The notes: generated by a model from the letters alone, not told the origin. Positions 46,401 through 55,378 are shown, numbered from the stretch's first letter. The stretch is 64,000 nt of DNA from an uncultured Oscillospiraceae bacterium (GCA_947581795.1 CANPVS010000001.1:124001-188000); one strand, 5' to 3'. Made by a program: numbers and translations.

Positions 46401-47964
46401 GGACCTGGCCCAGCTCATCTTCGACCTGAAGAACGCCAACCGGGCCGCCCGTATCAGCGTGAAGCTGGTGAGCGAGGCGGGCGTGGGCACCATCGCCTCC
46501 GGCGTGGCCAAGGCCGGCGCCCAGGTGGTGCTCATCTCCGGCTATGACGGCGGCACCGGCGCGGCCCCCCGCAACTCCATCCAGAACGCGGGACTGCCCT
46601 GGGAGCTGGGGCTGGCGGAGGCCCACCAGACCCTCATCGCCAACGGCCTGCGGGAGCGGGTCATCCTGGAGGTGGACGGCAAGCTCATGAACGGCCGGGA
46701 CGTGGCCGTGGCGGCCATGCTGGGCGCGGAGGAGTTCGGCTTCGCCACCGCGCCGCTGATAACCCTGGGCTGCGTGATGATGCGGGTGTGCAACCTGGAT
46801 ACCTGCCCCGCGGGCATCGCCACCCAGAACCCGGACCTGCGCTGCCGGTTCTGCGGCAAGCCGGAGTACGTGATGAACTTCATGCGCTTCACGGCTCAGG
46901 AGCTCCGGGAGATCATGGCGAAACTGGGCGTGCGGACCGTGGACGAACTGGTGGGCCGGACGGACCTTCTCCGGGTCCGGGAGGACCTGCCCGGCGACCG
47001 GGCCAGGAGCATCGACCTGTCCGGCATTCTGAACGCCGGCCACACCCAGGAGAACGCCGTGCACCACCACGCCGAGGCGGATTACGACTTCCGCCTGGAG
47101 ACCACTTTGGACGAGAGCGTGCTGCTGCCGGCCTTCAAGAAGACCCTCAAGGACGGCAGCCCCAAGAAGGTGAGCGTGAACGTGTCCAGCACCAACCGGA
47201 CCTTCGGCACCATCCTGGGCTCTGAAATTACAAAGAAATTTGGAAACGCCCTGCCCGACGACACGGTGTTCATCGACGCCCGGGGCGGCGGCGGCCAGTC
47301 CTTCGGCTCCTTCCTGCCCAAGGGCATGACCATCCGCCTCACCGGCGACAGCAACGACTACATGGGCAAGGGCCTCAGCGGCGGCAAGATCATCGTCCGT
47401 CCGCCGGAAAACAGCCGCATCAACGCCGGCGAGAACATCATCATCGGCAACGTGGCCCTCTACGGCGCCACCTCCGGCGAGGCTTACATCAACGGCATGG
47501 CAGGCGAGCGGTTCTGCGTGCGCAACTCCGGCGCCAAGGCGGTGGTGGAGGGCGTGGGCGACCACGGCTGCGAGTATATGACCGGCGGCTGCGCCGTGAT
47601 ATTGGGCCCTACGGGGAAGAACTTCGCCGCAGGCATGTCCGGGGGCATCGCCTATGTGCTGGACGAGCGGTTCGAGCTGTATCTGCAGCTGAACAAGGAC
47701 ATGGTCACCATGAGCTCCGTCACGGCCAAGCATGACGTGGCCCAGCTGCGGGAGATGATCGAGGCCCATGTGGCCGCCACCGGCTCCGCCCGGGGCAGGA
47801 CCGTCCTGGAGAACTGGGACGACATGCTGCCGCTCTTTAAAAAGATCACCCCCAACGATTACAGCAAGATGCTCACCGCCATCAGCAAGCTGGAGGAAAA
47901 GGGCATGCCCCGGCAGCAGGCGGAGCTGGAGGCGTTCTACACCGTGCAGAAGGGAGGCATGTAA
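43435..47964 (+). CDS. gltB: Glutamate synthase large subunit
   Basis: A 1509-aa protein of normal GltB length. It has a short propeptide and the glutaminase Cys at residue 17 (HDACGIGAVV, expected to become the N terminus after processing). Next come the class II amidotransferase domain, central domain, FMN/2-oxoglutarate synthase domain (GAMSYGAISQEAHECLA; NSGEGGEQPERFG; GYDGGTGAAPRNS) and the 3Fe-4S motif C-X5-C-X4-C (CVMMRVCNLDTCPAG). The C-terminal GXGXG beta-helix domain completes it. It makes two glutamates from glutamine and 2-oxoglutarate. RBS GGGAGGAACCCT. Forms an operon with gltD, 3-nt gap. Confidence 0.98.
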   Translation: MEKTDGLWRPEFEHDACGIGAVVDIKGRQSRATVDDALKIVEKLEHRAGRDAAGETGDGVGILVQVSHNFFKKAAAECGIELGAAGDYGVGMFFFPQDVVRRRQAMKMFEVIVGKEGMRLLGWREVPTCPEILGKKARDCMPYIIQCFVERPKDVRTGLPFDQRLYVARRVFEQSNDNTYVVSLSSRTVVYKGMFLVHQLRGFYKDLQSEDYTSAIAMVHSRFSTNTTPSWERAHPNRFILHNGEINTIRGNVDRMLAREETMSSAVMRENMDKIFPVIDPNGSDSAMLDNTLEFLVMNGMPLPLAMMITIPEPWKNDKMIDRKKRDLYRYYATMMEPWDGPASVLFSDGELVGAILDRNGLRPSRYYLTDDDRLILASEVGVLDIPEEHITLKSRLQPGKMLLVDTRRGKVMQDSDLKSLYASRQPYGEWLDQNLVRLQDLPIPNKKVDVHTQAVRDRLYRAFGYTYEEVKDAILPMARTGAEPTAAMGSDTPLAVLSEQYPPLFHYFKQQFAQVTNPPIDSIREECVTDTTVYVGSDGNLLEERAENCNVLQIENPILTGIDLLKIKAMHRDGFHVETVSLLYYKNTPLERAMDRLFIECDKAYRHGANILILSDRGVDENHVAIPSLLAVSAMEQHLVRTKKRTSVSIILESAEPRDVHHFALLLGYGARAIQPYLAHECIAECIALGLLDKDEHTAIDDYNKAILSGIVKIASKMGISTIQSYQSSQIFEAVGIGKEVTDKYFTNTVSRVGGIGLEDIGRAVEFHHSQAFDPLDLGVDTTLNSVGMYKLRSGANSESHLIDPATVVALREATHEGSYERFKEYSALAARAGAPHNLRGVMEFAWDPKGGVPLDEVESVDSIVKRFKTGAMSYGAISQEAHECLAVAMNRLGGKSNSGEGGEQPERFGTEKNSAIKQVASGRFGVTSQYLCSAQEIQIKMAQGAKPGEGGHLPGKKVYPWIAATRYSTPGVSLISPPPHHDIYSIEDLAQLIFDLKNANRAARISVKLVSEAGVGTIASGVAKAGAQVVLISGYDGGTGAAPRNSIQNAGLPWELGLAEAHQTLIANGLRERVILEVDGKLMNGRDVAVAAMLGAEEFGFATAPLITLGCVMMRVCNLDTCPAGIATQNPDLRCRFCGKPEYVMNFMRFTAQELREIMAKLGVRTVDELVGRTDLLRVREDLPGDRARSIDLSGILNAGHTQENAVHHHAEADYDFRLETTLDESVLLPAFKKTLKDGSPKKVSVNVSSTNRTFGTILGSEITKKFGNALPDDTVFIDARGGGGQSFGSFLPKGMTIRLTGDSNDYMGKGLSGGKIIVRPPENSRINAGENIIIGNVALYGATSGEAYINGMAGERFCVRNSGAKAVVEGVGDHGCEYMTGGCAVILGPTGKNFAAGMSGGIAYVLDERFELYLQLNKDMVTMSSVTAKHDVAQLREMIEAHVAATGSARGRTVLENWDDMLPLFKKITPNDYSKMLTAISKLEEKGMPRQQAELEAFYTVQKGGM

Positions 47965-47967
47965 GCC

Positions 47968-49350
47968 ATGGGAAAGGCCACAGGCTTTATGGAATACAGG
48001 CGGGCGGAGCGGCCCGTCTATGACCCGGCGGCCCGGACGGCGGATTTCGCCGAGTTCCACGGGGACCTGACCGAGGCGGAGCGCCAGGTCCAGGGGGCCC
48101 GGTGCATGAACTGCGGCGTGCCCTTCTGCCAGTCCGACTACGGCTGTCCGCTGCACAACCTCATCCCCGAGTGGAACGACGAGATCTTCCACGGCAACTG
48201 GCAGCACGCCCTGGACCGGCTTTTGAAGACCAACGGCTTCCCCGAGTTCACCGGCCGGGTGTGCCCGGCCCTGTGCGAGTCCGCCTGCGTGTGCGGCCTC
48301 TATGGGGACGCGCCCATATCCGTGAAGGACAACGAGCTGGCCATCATCGAGTATGGCTACGCCCACGGCCTGGTGAAGCCCCGGATCCCCGAGGTGCACA
48401 CCGGCAAAAAGGTGGCCGTGGTGGGCTCCGGCCCGGCGGGCCTCGCCGCGGCGGACCTATTGAACCAGCGGGGCCACTCCGTCACCGTCCTGGAGCGGGA
48501 CGACAGGGTGGGGGGACTTCTCATGTACGGCATCCCCAATATGAAGCTGGAAAAGTCCGTGGTGGACCGGCGCATTTTGCGCATGGAGACCGAGGGCATC
48601 ACCTTCCTCACCGGCACGGACGCCGCGTCCCTCGCGGACCGGCTCATGGCGGAATACGACGCGGTGGTCCTGTGCTGCGGCGCCCGGAACGCCCGGGACG
48701 TGGAGGTGGAGGGCCGCGAGGCCAAGGGCATCTACCAGGCCCTGGACTATCTCACCGAGAGCACCCGGGCCCTGCTGGACGGCCGGGACAGCGGCATCAC
48801 CGCCAAGGGCAAAGACGTGGTGGTCATCGGCAACGGCGACACCGCCACCGACTGCGTGGCCACCGCCATCCGCCAGGGGGCGGCCTCCGTCACCCAGCTG
48901 GTGCGGAAGGCGGCGGCCTCCCCGGCGAAGGTCTGGCCCTACCATGTCCGCTCGGGCAAGCCTGACTACGGCCAGGAGGAGGCTCTCGCCAGGTTCGGGA
49001 AGGACCCCCGGGTCTATAAGACCGTAGCGAAAAAGCTGGTGACCGGCGAGGACGGCCAGCTCACCGCCGTCGTCGTGGACACGGACGGGAAGGAGCAGAC
49101 CCTGCCCGCGGGGCTCATCCTCATCGCGGCGGGCTTCACCGGGGCGGAGGCGCCTTTGGCGGAGGCCTTCGGCCTGGAGCTGGACGGCAAAGGCCGTCTG
49201 GGCGGCGCGGACCACCGTACCTCCAACGAGAAGATATTCGCCGCCGGCGACATGCGCAAAGGCGCGTCCCTGGTGGCCACGGCTATCGCCGACGGCCGGG
49301 CCTGCGCCAAGGCGGTGGACCAGTTCCTGGAGGGCTACACCAACCTGTAA
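47968..49350 (+). CDS. gltD: Glutamate synthase small subunit
   Basis: A 460-aa FAD/NAD(P)H-binding subunit. The N-terminal cysteines form the two 4Fe-4S clusters (RCMNCGVPFCQS, GCPLHNLIPEWN, RVCPALCESACVCG). FAD motif is VAVVGSGPAGLAAADLL and the NAD(P) motif is VVVIGNGDTATDCVATA. It delivers electrons to GltB. The start at 47968 lies 3 nt after gltB with GGGAGGC in its end. Terminator follows. Confidence 0.97.
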   Translation: MGKATGFMEYRRAERPVYDPAARTADFAEFHGDLTEAERQVQGARCMNCGVPFCQSDYGCPLHNLIPEWNDEIFHGNWQHALDRLLKTNGFPEFTGRVCPALCESACVCGLYGDAPISVKDNELAIIEYGYAHGLVKPRIPEVHTGKKVAVVGSGPAGLAAADLLNQRGHSVTVLERDDRVGGLLMYGIPNMKLEKSVVDRRILRMETEGITFLTGTDAASLADRLMAEYDAVVLCCGARNARDVEVEGREAKGIYQALDYLTESTRALLDGRDSGITAKGKDVVVIGNGDTATDCVATAIRQGAASVTQLVRKAAASPAKVWPYHVRSGKPDYGQEEALARFGKDPRVYKTVAKKLVTGEDGQLTAVVVDTDGKEQTLPAGLILIAAGFTGAEAPLAEAFGLELDGKGRLGGADHRTSNEKIFAAGDMRKGASLVATAIADGRACAKAVDQFLEGYTNL

Positions 49351-49365
49351 AAGCAGCTTATTCAC

Positions 49366-49396
49366 AGCCCCGGAGGCAAGACCTCCGGGGCTTTCC
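49366..49396 (+). terminator. gltBD terminator
   Basis: AGCCCCGGAGG and CCTCCGGGGCT stem with loop CAAGA, followed by TTCC and then a TTTTTT tract. Confidence 0.85.
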
Positions 49397-49426
49397 TACT
49401 TTTTTAGGGGGAAAACCATAAATTGA

Positions 49427-49455
49427 TTGCAATCTGATACAAGTGATACTATAAT
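49427..49455 (+). promoter_or_regulatory. Promoter of the amino-acid ABC importer operon
   Basis: TTGCAA (49427-49432), 17-nt spacer, TATAAT (49450-49455). Just after the start site is an inverted repeat CGTCCGC-GGC-GCGGACG (49463-49479), which could be an operator or mRNA hairpin. Confidence 0.8.
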
Positions 49456-49502
49456 AGTAAAGCGTCCGCGGCGCGGACGAGACCAGAAAACGGAGACTTA
49501 TC

Positions 49503-50186
49503 TTGAGCGAACGGGTATTGAACATCCTCATAACGTCCTTCCCCCGCATCCTGGGCCAGGGGCTGCTGGTGACCATCCCTTTGACGGCCATATCCTTTGC
49601 CCTGGCGCTGGTGATCGCGGTCATCTGCGCCATGGTCCAGATCGCGGACGTGAAGGGCCTGAAACAGATCGTCCGGTTCTACATCTGGATCATACGGGGC
49701 ACGCCCCTGCTGGTGCAGCTGTACCTCGTGTACTTTGGCCTTCCCGACCTCGGCATCGCATTGCCTGCGTTCCCCTGCGCGGTGGCGGTGTTCGCTCTGA
49801 ACGAGGGGGCCTACTGCGCCGAGACGGTCCGGGCCTCCATCGAGGCGGTGCCCAGGGGCCAGATGGAGGCGGGCTACTGCGTGGGAATGAGCTACATACA
49901 GATCATGCGCCGCATCGTCCTGCCCCAGGCCTTCCGCACCGCCTTCCCGCCCCTGTCGAACTCCCTCATCAGCATGGTGAAGGACACCTCCCTCGCAGCC
50001 AACATCACCGTGACGGAGATGTTTATGACCACCCAGCGGGTGGCGGGGCGCACATACGAGCACCTGGCGCTGTACGCCGAGGTGGCCCTCATCTATCTCA
50101 TCTTCTGCACGGTCATCACCTGGCTGCAGCGGCTGGGGGAGAAGAAGCTGAACGCCATGAACGGGGGGAATGTGATCCGTGCTTGA
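49503..50186 (+). CDS. Polar amino-acid ABC transporter permease
   Basis: A 227-aa HisM/GlnP-type permease with five membrane helices, FYIWIIRGTPLLVQLYLVYF (family signature RGTPLLVQ) and the EAA loop EAGYCVGMSYIQIMRRIVLP. TTG start at 49503, GGAGA 7 nt upstream. Overlaps the ATPase gene by 8 nt. The operon order permease-ATPase-binding protein is complete for a homodimeric-permease importer. Confidence 0.93.
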   Translation: MSERVLNILITSFPRILGQGLLVTIPLTAISFALALVIAVICAMVQIADVKGLKQIVRFYIWIIRGTPLLVQLYLVYFGLPDLGIALPAFPCAVAVFALNEGAYCAETVRASIEAVPRGQMEAGYCVGMSYIQIMRRIVLPQAFRTAFPPLSNSLISMVKDTSLAANITVTEMFMTTQRVAGRTYEHLALYAEVALIYLIFCTVITWLQRLGEKKLNAMNGGNVIRA

Positions 50187-50928
50187 GGTGAAGGGACTGC
50201 GTAAGAGCTTCGGCGGCAGCGAGATACTGAAGGGCGTGGACCTCTCCATCGGCAAGGGCGACGTGCTGGCGGTGCTGGGCCCCTCCGGCGGCGGCAAGAC
50301 CACTCTCCTGCGGTGCCTCAACTACCTGGAGCGGGCCGACGCCGGGACCATGACTTTCCTGGACCGGACCATGGATATGCCTACCCTCTCCCGGAAGGAT
50401 GTGGCCGCCTACCGGCGGCACACGGCCTTCGTGTTCCAGAGCTTCAACCTATTTGCCAACAAGACCGCGCTGCAAAACGTCACAGAGGGCCTCATCGTGG
50501 CCCGGAAAATGCCGAAGCGGGAGGCGGAGGAGCGGGCCATGGCCGCCCTGGAGCGGGTGGGCCTGGCCGACAAGGGCAGCGCCTATCCCAGTCAGCTCTC
50601 CGGCGGCCAGCAGCAGCGGGTGGCCATCGCCCGGGCCGTGGCCGGGCAGCCGGATGTGATATTCTTCGACGAACCTACCAGCGCCCTGGACCCGGAACTC
50701 ATCGGCGGGGTGCTGGACGTGATACGCGCCCTGGCGGAGGACGGCATGACCATGATCGTGGTGACCCACGAGATCAACTTCGCCAGGAATGTGTCCACCC
50801 GCGTCCTCTTTATGGACGGGGGCAAGGCCCTGGCGGAGGAGCCCACGGCGGCGTTTTTCCAAGAGCAGAAATTGGAGCGGGTCCAAAGCTTTCTCCGCTC
50901 CCTGGACAGAAAGGAAGGAGAACTATGA
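50179..50928 (+). CDS. Polar amino-acid ABC transporter ATPase
   Basis: A 249-aa GlnQ-type ATPase: GPSGGGKTT Walker A, Q-loop AFVFQSFNLFANKTAL, signature LSGGQQQR, Walker B VIFFDEPTSALDPEL, H-loop IVVTHEINFA. GTG start at 50179 within the permease end; stop overlaps the binding-protein start (ATGA). Energises the importer. Confidence 0.94.
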   Translation: MLEVKGLRKSFGGSEILKGVDLSIGKGDVLAVLGPSGGGKTTLLRCLNYLERADAGTMTFLDRTMDMPTLSRKDVAAYRRHTAFVFQSFNLFANKTALQNVTEGLIVARKMPKREAEERAMAALERVGLADKGSAYPSQLSGGQQQRVAIARAVAGQPDVIFFDEPTSALDPELIGGVLDVIRALAEDGMTMIVVTHEINFARNVSTRVLFMDGGKALAEEPTAAFFQEQKLERVQSFLRSLDRKEGEL

Positions 50929-51746
50929 AGAAACTTATGGCTATGCTCTGCCTCGCGGCCCTGTGCCTGGGGCTGCTGGGCGGGAGCGCTCTCGCGGCAG
51001 ACGACGACCTGCTGGCCGCCATCCAGGACAAGGGCGAGCTGGTCATCGCCATGGAGGGCACCTGGTCCCCCTGGACCTACCATGACGAGGACGACGTGCT
51101 TGTTGGCTACGACGTGGAGGTGGGCCGGTGCATCGCCGAGCACCTGGGCGTGGAGGCCAAATTCGTGGAGAGCGAGTGGAGCGGCCTGTTCGCCGGGCTG
51201 GATTCCGGCCGTTACGACCTGGTCATCAACGGCGTGGACATCACCGACGAGCGCAGCGAGAAGTACGACTTCACCGACCCCTACGCCTACGACCGCACGG
51301 CGCTGGTGGTCCGCGAGGACAACATCGATATTACTTCTTTTGAGGACTTGAAGGGTAAAACAACGTCCAACAGCATCGGCAGCACCTATATGGAGCTGGC
51401 GGAGGACTACGGCGCCACCTGCGAAGGGGTGGAGTCCCTGGGCGAGACCATGCAGATGGTCCAGGCCGGCCGTGTGGACGCCACGCTGAACGCGGAGTCC
51501 TCCGTGGCCGACTACTTCAACGCCCAGCCCGACGCGCCGCTGAAGATCGTCGCCTATACGGCTGAGGCCAACCGCATCGCCATCCCCATGCGCAAGGGTG
51601 CCGAGACCGCCAGCCTGATGGACGCGGTGAACGAGGCTATCGCCGCCATGCGGGAGGACGGGACGCTGGCAGAGCTGAGCGAAAAGTACTTCGGTGCCGA
51701 CATCACCGCCGACCCGGCGGCCAGCCCCGCTCCGGCGGAGAAGTAA
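50925..51746 (+). CDS. Amino-acid ABC transporter substrate-binding protein
   Basis: A 273-aa class F (SBP_bac_3) protein: signal peptide (MKKLMAMLCLAALCLGLLGG, ending SALA-ADDD), then GELVIAMEGTWSPWTYHDED, LVGYDVEVGRCIAEHLGVEA, RYDLVINGVDITDERSEKYD. Substrate is probably a polar or basic amino acid or cystine-type ligand; not resolvable. Unusually, there is no lipobox cysteine, so the protein may be soluble or held by an uncleaved signal. A Pro/Ala tail ends the protein. Confidence 0.92.
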   Translation: MKKLMAMLCLAALCLGLLGGSALAADDDLLAAIQDKGELVIAMEGTWSPWTYHDEDDVLVGYDVEVGRCIAEHLGVEAKFVESEWSGLFAGLDSGRYDLVINGVDITDERSEKYDFTDPYAYDRTALVVREDNIDITSFEDLKGKTTSNSIGSTYMELAEDYGATCEGVESLGETMQMVQAGRVDATLNAESSVADYFNAQPDAPLKIVAYTAEANRIAIPMRKGAETASLMDAVNEAIAAMREDGTLAELSEKYFGADITADPAASPAPAEK

Positions 51747-51759
51747 AAGGAGAACGGCT

Positions 51760-52809
51760 ATGAAAAAGATCGCTGTACTGTTTCTGTGCCTTACGCTCCT
51801 GCTCTCGGGCTGCGCCGTGAGCTCCATCGCGCCGGGCGAGGCGGGCGTGCGCTACGGCCTGGGCGGCCTGTGGGCGTCCGTGGACGGCGAGCCCGCCCTG
51901 GACCTTTCCGACATGAACGTCGTGGTGGAGACGGCGAAGAACGACACCACCACCGGCGCGCGGCTGTATTTTGAAAATGAGGGCGAGATGTTCGCCGAGC
52001 TCATCGTCACCGCGGACAGCGAGCGGGTGGCCATCGTGGCCAACGGCCGGTCCAGCGGCACGAAGGTCTATACCGTCACGGACCCGGACACGGTCCAGGC
52101 GGTGGCGGAGGCCATCGACGGACTGATCGCTGAGCCCCTGCCCGACTTCGAGAATATGACCGACGAGGAGTGGGAGGCCTATATGGCCCAGCTGGAGGAG
52201 CAATTGGGCGACGAGCTGCCCGAGGAGCCCGAGATGAGCGAGGAGGAGATGCAGGCCGCCATGGAACAGGCGGAGCAGATGTCCGCGCTCATGGAAAAGT
52301 GCCTCACTGAGGCAGAGCCCAGGGAGATCAACGGCGAGACCTATGAGGGCATGGACCTGCGCTTCACCGAGGAGAACGTGGCCGAACTGCTGCGCATCCG
52401 GGATATGGAGGGCGCGGCTCAGTCCCTGGAGGAGGGCGGCCTGGGCATCAACGTCATCGGCGGCCTGTACAGCGGCCCGACGGGCGGCACCTATGTGGAG
52501 CTGACCATGGGGCTGGATATCCCCGGCACCGGCCTTGTGGGCGTGCATCTGACGGCGGACGGGACCGTGGACGGCGTCTCCACCATCGGTGTGGACGTGT
52601 CCGGGAACGGCGAGGAGGTCGCCAGCTTCGGCGTGGACCTGCTGGGCGGCGGCGTGAAGGACGCCCCCTGGCTGGAGGTGGACCTGTCCGAGGCCGCGGA
52701 CCTCACCGGCATGACCGGGGAGGAGCTGGAGACCGAGGTCCTGACCCTCCTGGGCAGCCTGTTCGGTCAGGCGCTGGCGGGCTTCGCTATCGCCGCCGCC
52801 AACGGCTGA
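51760..52809 (+). CDS. Lipoprotein of unknown function downstream of the amino-acid importer
   Basis: A 349-aa protein with a lipoprotein signal (LFLCLTLLLSGCAVS; Cys at residue 19). It then has a mixed alpha/beta segment (VVVETAKNDTTTGARLYFEN), a strongly acidic Met/Glu-rich helix (MSEEEMQAAMEQAEQMSALM), and a Gly/Val/Asp-rich beta C-terminal region (TGLVGVHLTADGTVDGVSTI). RBS AAAAGGAGAACGGCT. It lies 13 nt after the binding-protein gene in the same operon, so it may be surface-anchored and supply the anchor missing from that protein. No family recognised. Confidence 0.7.
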   Translation: MKKIAVLFLCLTLLLSGCAVSSIAPGEAGVRYGLGGLWASVDGEPALDLSDMNVVVETAKNDTTTGARLYFENEGEMFAELIVTADSERVAIVANGRSSGTKVYTVTDPDTVQAVAEAIDGLIAEPLPDFENMTDEEWEAYMAQLEEQLGDELPEEPEMSEEEMQAAMEQAEQMSALMEKCLTEAEPREINGETYEGMDLRFTEENVAELLRIRDMEGAAQSLEEGGLGINVIGGLYSGPTGGTYVELTMGLDIPGTGLVGVHLTADGTVDGVSTIGVDVSGNGEEVASFGVDLLGGGVKDAPWLEVDLSEAADLTGMTGEELETEVLTLLGSLFGQALAGFAIAAANG

Positions 52810-52830
52810 GATCAGCTTTAAATGAAACAG

Positions 52831-52858
52831 CCGGGAGAGGACTTGCATCCTCTCCCGG
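52831..52858. terminator. Terminator between convergent genes
   Basis: CCGGGAGAGGA-CTTGCA-TCCTCTCCCGG with TTTATATTT on the plus side and TGTTTCATTT on the minus side. Confidence 0.75.
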
Positions 52859-52874
52859 TTTATATTTGTTCGGT

Positions 52875-55268
52875 TCAGGGGTTCAGGCAGTGGCCCTGGG
52901 CGTCGAAGGTGTAGCTCCTGCTCCCTATCTTGTAGGTGCCGCCCGCGTAGGCGCGGCCATAGAACCCGTTGTGGTTCGGGTCGAAGTAGTACCAGGTGCC
53001 GTCTATATGCTTCCACCCGGTCATCACGTGCCCGTAGGTGCCATCGTGGGCCTCGCTGAAGTAGTAAAGCCCGTCGTCCGACCGGCCCAGGGCTATCCGG
53101 GTCAGACCCTCGTACATCTTCCCGTCCGGGCCCATGAAGTACCACACCTTGGCGTCATACAGCCAGGCGTTGGCCACCATCTTGCCCTGGGGCCACTTCC
53201 CCGCCTTGTTGAAATAGTACCACGTGCCGTTGATGTACTGCCAGCCGGTCATCATCCGGCCGTAGGAACCGTCGTGCTTCTCGTTGAAGTAGTACCAGCC
53301 GTCGTCCGACCGGCCCAGGGCTATCTGGTCAAAGCCCTCCTTCATCCGCCCATCCGGGTCCAGGAAGTACCACGCGCCGTCATACAGCCACTTGTCGTGG
53401 AGCATCGCGCCGCTCTTCTTGTCGAAGTAGTACCAGCCGTCGTCAATGACCTTCCAACCGGTGACCATGGCGCCGTTGTCGTTCAGATAATAGCGCTGTC
53501 CCTTATCCGTGACCCAGTCGGATGCGACCATGGCGCCGTCTTTATAGTAGCGCCAGGCGCCGGATTCCCATTGCCAGCCGTTTTTCTGGTCCGGCCTCTG
53601 TGCGGCGGGGTCCGGGAGCGAAGGCTGTGCGGGCCTGGTGGGCGTGCTCTCGCTGTATTTCACGCCCATCTTGGCGGCATACTGCCGGGCCGTGCCCTTT
53701 CCGGTCCCGTAGACGGTGACCGTGTTAAACAGCTCATCCTCCCCGTAGGTGAAGGCGGCCCCGTCGATGATCAGGTCCTTCAGGCTCCGGCACTCGGCAA
53801 AAGCGTAATCGCCTATGGAGGTGACGGTGGACGGAACGACCACCGCCGTCAGGCCCACACACGCCCGGAAGCAGCCGGCGCCGATGGACGTGACGCCCTT
53901 GGGGATGGTCACGCTGGAGAGGGAACTGCAGCCGAAGAACGTCCGGTCCGGCAGGGCCGTGACGCTGGAGGGGATGGACACGCTTTCAAGGTCGGCGCAG
54001 CTCAAAAACGCCTCGTCGCCGATGGACGTGACACCCTCGGGGATGGCCGCGCTCCGCAAACCGGAGGAGGCAAAGGCCCGCTCGCCAATGGAGCGGACAC
54101 GGTCGGGGATGGTCACATCGGTGACGTCCCCGCGGTCAAAAAAGGCTCGGTCGCCGATGGACGTGACGCCGCTGGGGATGGTCACGCTGCCGCCGGGGCC
54201 CTGGTACTCCAGCAGAACGCCGTTCTCTATCACAAAGCTGCCCTTGGCCGCCAGCCAGGGGGTGTTGGAGAAAGCGTGGTCATACTGCTTTTGTACGGTG
54301 CCCAGGAAAGTCACGGTGGAGAGGTTGGTGCAGTCGGCGAAGGCATACTCCCCGATGGTCTTCACCGAGGCGGGAATGGTCACGCTCGCCGGGGTCGCGC
54401 AGCCCTCAAAGGCGCTGTGGTTGATCGTGACCACGGTGCTGGGGATGGGAAAGCTCCGAAGGCTGGCACAGCCCGCAAACGCGCGGCTGCCGATGAGGGT
54501 GATCTTTGACTGGCTGGGGCAGGAGACCGTCTGAAGAGCCACGCACTTGGCGAACAGGCCCGGCTGGATCGAGGTCATCCCGGCGGAGAGGCCGGCTTTT
54601 GTCAAGCTGCCGCAATAGGCGAAGGCGTCATGCTCCACGCTGGTCACGGTGTGGGGGATGGTGATGGACGTCAGAGCGCCGCACTCGGAAAACGCCTGGG
54701 CGCCGATGGTCTTCAGACCCGTGGGCAGACTGATGGACGTGAGGCTCCGGCACTGCTCAAAGGCGCCGCCGCCGATGCTCGTCACAGTGGACGGGATGGA
54801 GACGCTGGTGAGTTCGGTACACCGGGAGAAGGCGTAGCCGCCGATCTTCGTGACGCCGCTGTTGATCACCACAGTCGTTATGGGCTGCCCATTCCACGGA
54901 GCGCATGTTATGCTGTCGCCGGAACTGTAATCGCGCATCTCGCCACTGCCGCTGATGGTGAGTACGCTGCCGGTCAGGTCCCAGGTCACCCCACTGCCGC
55001 AGGTGCCGGAGGAGATGATCAGCGGCTCGTCCGCCGGCTCCTCCCCGGGCGCGGCGTATGTTTCGTCCTCAGGGGAGGCGAGAAGCGCCGGCGCCGCGTC
55101 CGATCCCTCTGTCTCAGGAGATTCCTCCACCGGGCCGGCAGGGGCCTCCTCTTCGATGGGGCTGACAGGCGCTTCACCCTCAAAGCCGTCCTCTGCCGCC
55201 AACGCGGGGACCGTCAGGCTGAAGATCATGGCCAAGGCGAGCAGCGCGCAAGTGATCCGTTTTTTCAT
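52875..55268 (-). CDS. BspA-type leucine-rich-repeat surface protein with wall-binding repeats
   Basis: A 797-aa secreted protein. Residues 1-24 are a signal peptide; 25-90 are an acidic Pro/Glu linker. From about residue 95 to 525 run LRR_5 (BspA-like, Treponema-type) repeats such as LTSVSIPSTVTSIGGGAFEQ and VTIPKGVTSIGAGCF, about 15 units. The last 240 residues are choline-binding-like aromatic repeats (GWYYFDKKSGAM, GTWYYFNKAG, GWKHIDGTWYYF). BspA-like proteins mediate adhesion to host or other bacteria; the repeats hold it to the wall. RBS GGAGG, 6 nt. Confidence 0.9.
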   Translation of the reverse strand: MKKRITCALLALAMIFSLTVPALAAEDGFEGEAPVSPIEEEAPAGPVEESPETEGSDAAPALLASPEDETYAAPGEEPADEPLIISSGTCGSGVTWDLTGSVLTISGSGEMRDYSSGDSITCAPWNGQPITTVVINSGVTKIGGYAFSRCTELTSVSIPSTVTSIGGGAFEQCRSLTSISLPTGLKTIGAQAFSECGALTSITIPHTVTSVEHDAFAYCGSLTKAGLSAGMTSIQPGLFAKCVALQTVSCPSQSKITLIGSRAFAGCASLRSFPIPSTVVTINHSAFEGCATPASVTIPASVKTIGEYAFADCTNLSTVTFLGTVQKQYDHAFSNTPWLAAKGSFVIENGVLLEYQGPGGSVTIPSGVTSIGDRAFFDRGDVTDVTIPDRVRSIGERAFASSGLRSAAIPEGVTSIGDEAFLSCADLESVSIPSSVTALPDRTFFGCSSLSSVTIPKGVTSIGAGCFRACVGLTAVVVPSTVTSIGDYAFAECRSLKDLIIDGAAFTYGEDELFNTVTVYGTGKGTARQYAAKMGVKYSESTPTRPAQPSLPDPAAQRPDQKNGWQWESGAWRYYKDGAMVASDWVTDKGQRYYLNDNGAMVTGWKVIDDGWYYFDKKSGAMLHDKWLYDGAWYFLDPDGRMKEGFDQIALGRSDDGWYYFNEKHDGSYGRMMTGWQYINGTWYYFNKAGKWPQGKMVANAWLYDAKVWYFMGPDGKMYEGLTRIALGRSDDGLYYFSEAHDGTYGHVMTGWKHIDGTWYYFDPNHNGFYGRAYAGGTYKIGSRSYTFDAQGHCLNP

Positions 55269-55349
55269 CTCTATCCTCCTTTGGGGCAGGCAATAAGGCG
55301 CATGTCACCCTGCTTTCTGTGTGATGCGATATATTGAAATATGTTTGAT

Positions 55350-55378
55350 ATGATACTATAGATTTCGACCTTTTTCAA
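55350..55378 (-). promoter_or_regulatory. Promoter of the BspA-like gene
   Basis: Minus-strand TTGAAA (55373-55378), 17-nt spacer, TATCAT (55350-55355). Confidence 0.7.

Noticed and set aside
43390-48399. Very long open frame antisense to gltBD (over 1600 codons, minus strand)
   Set aside because: It lies wholly opposite gltB, whose domains are intact. The antisense product is a Gly/His/Val-rich low-complexity sequence typical of GC-rich reverse frames.
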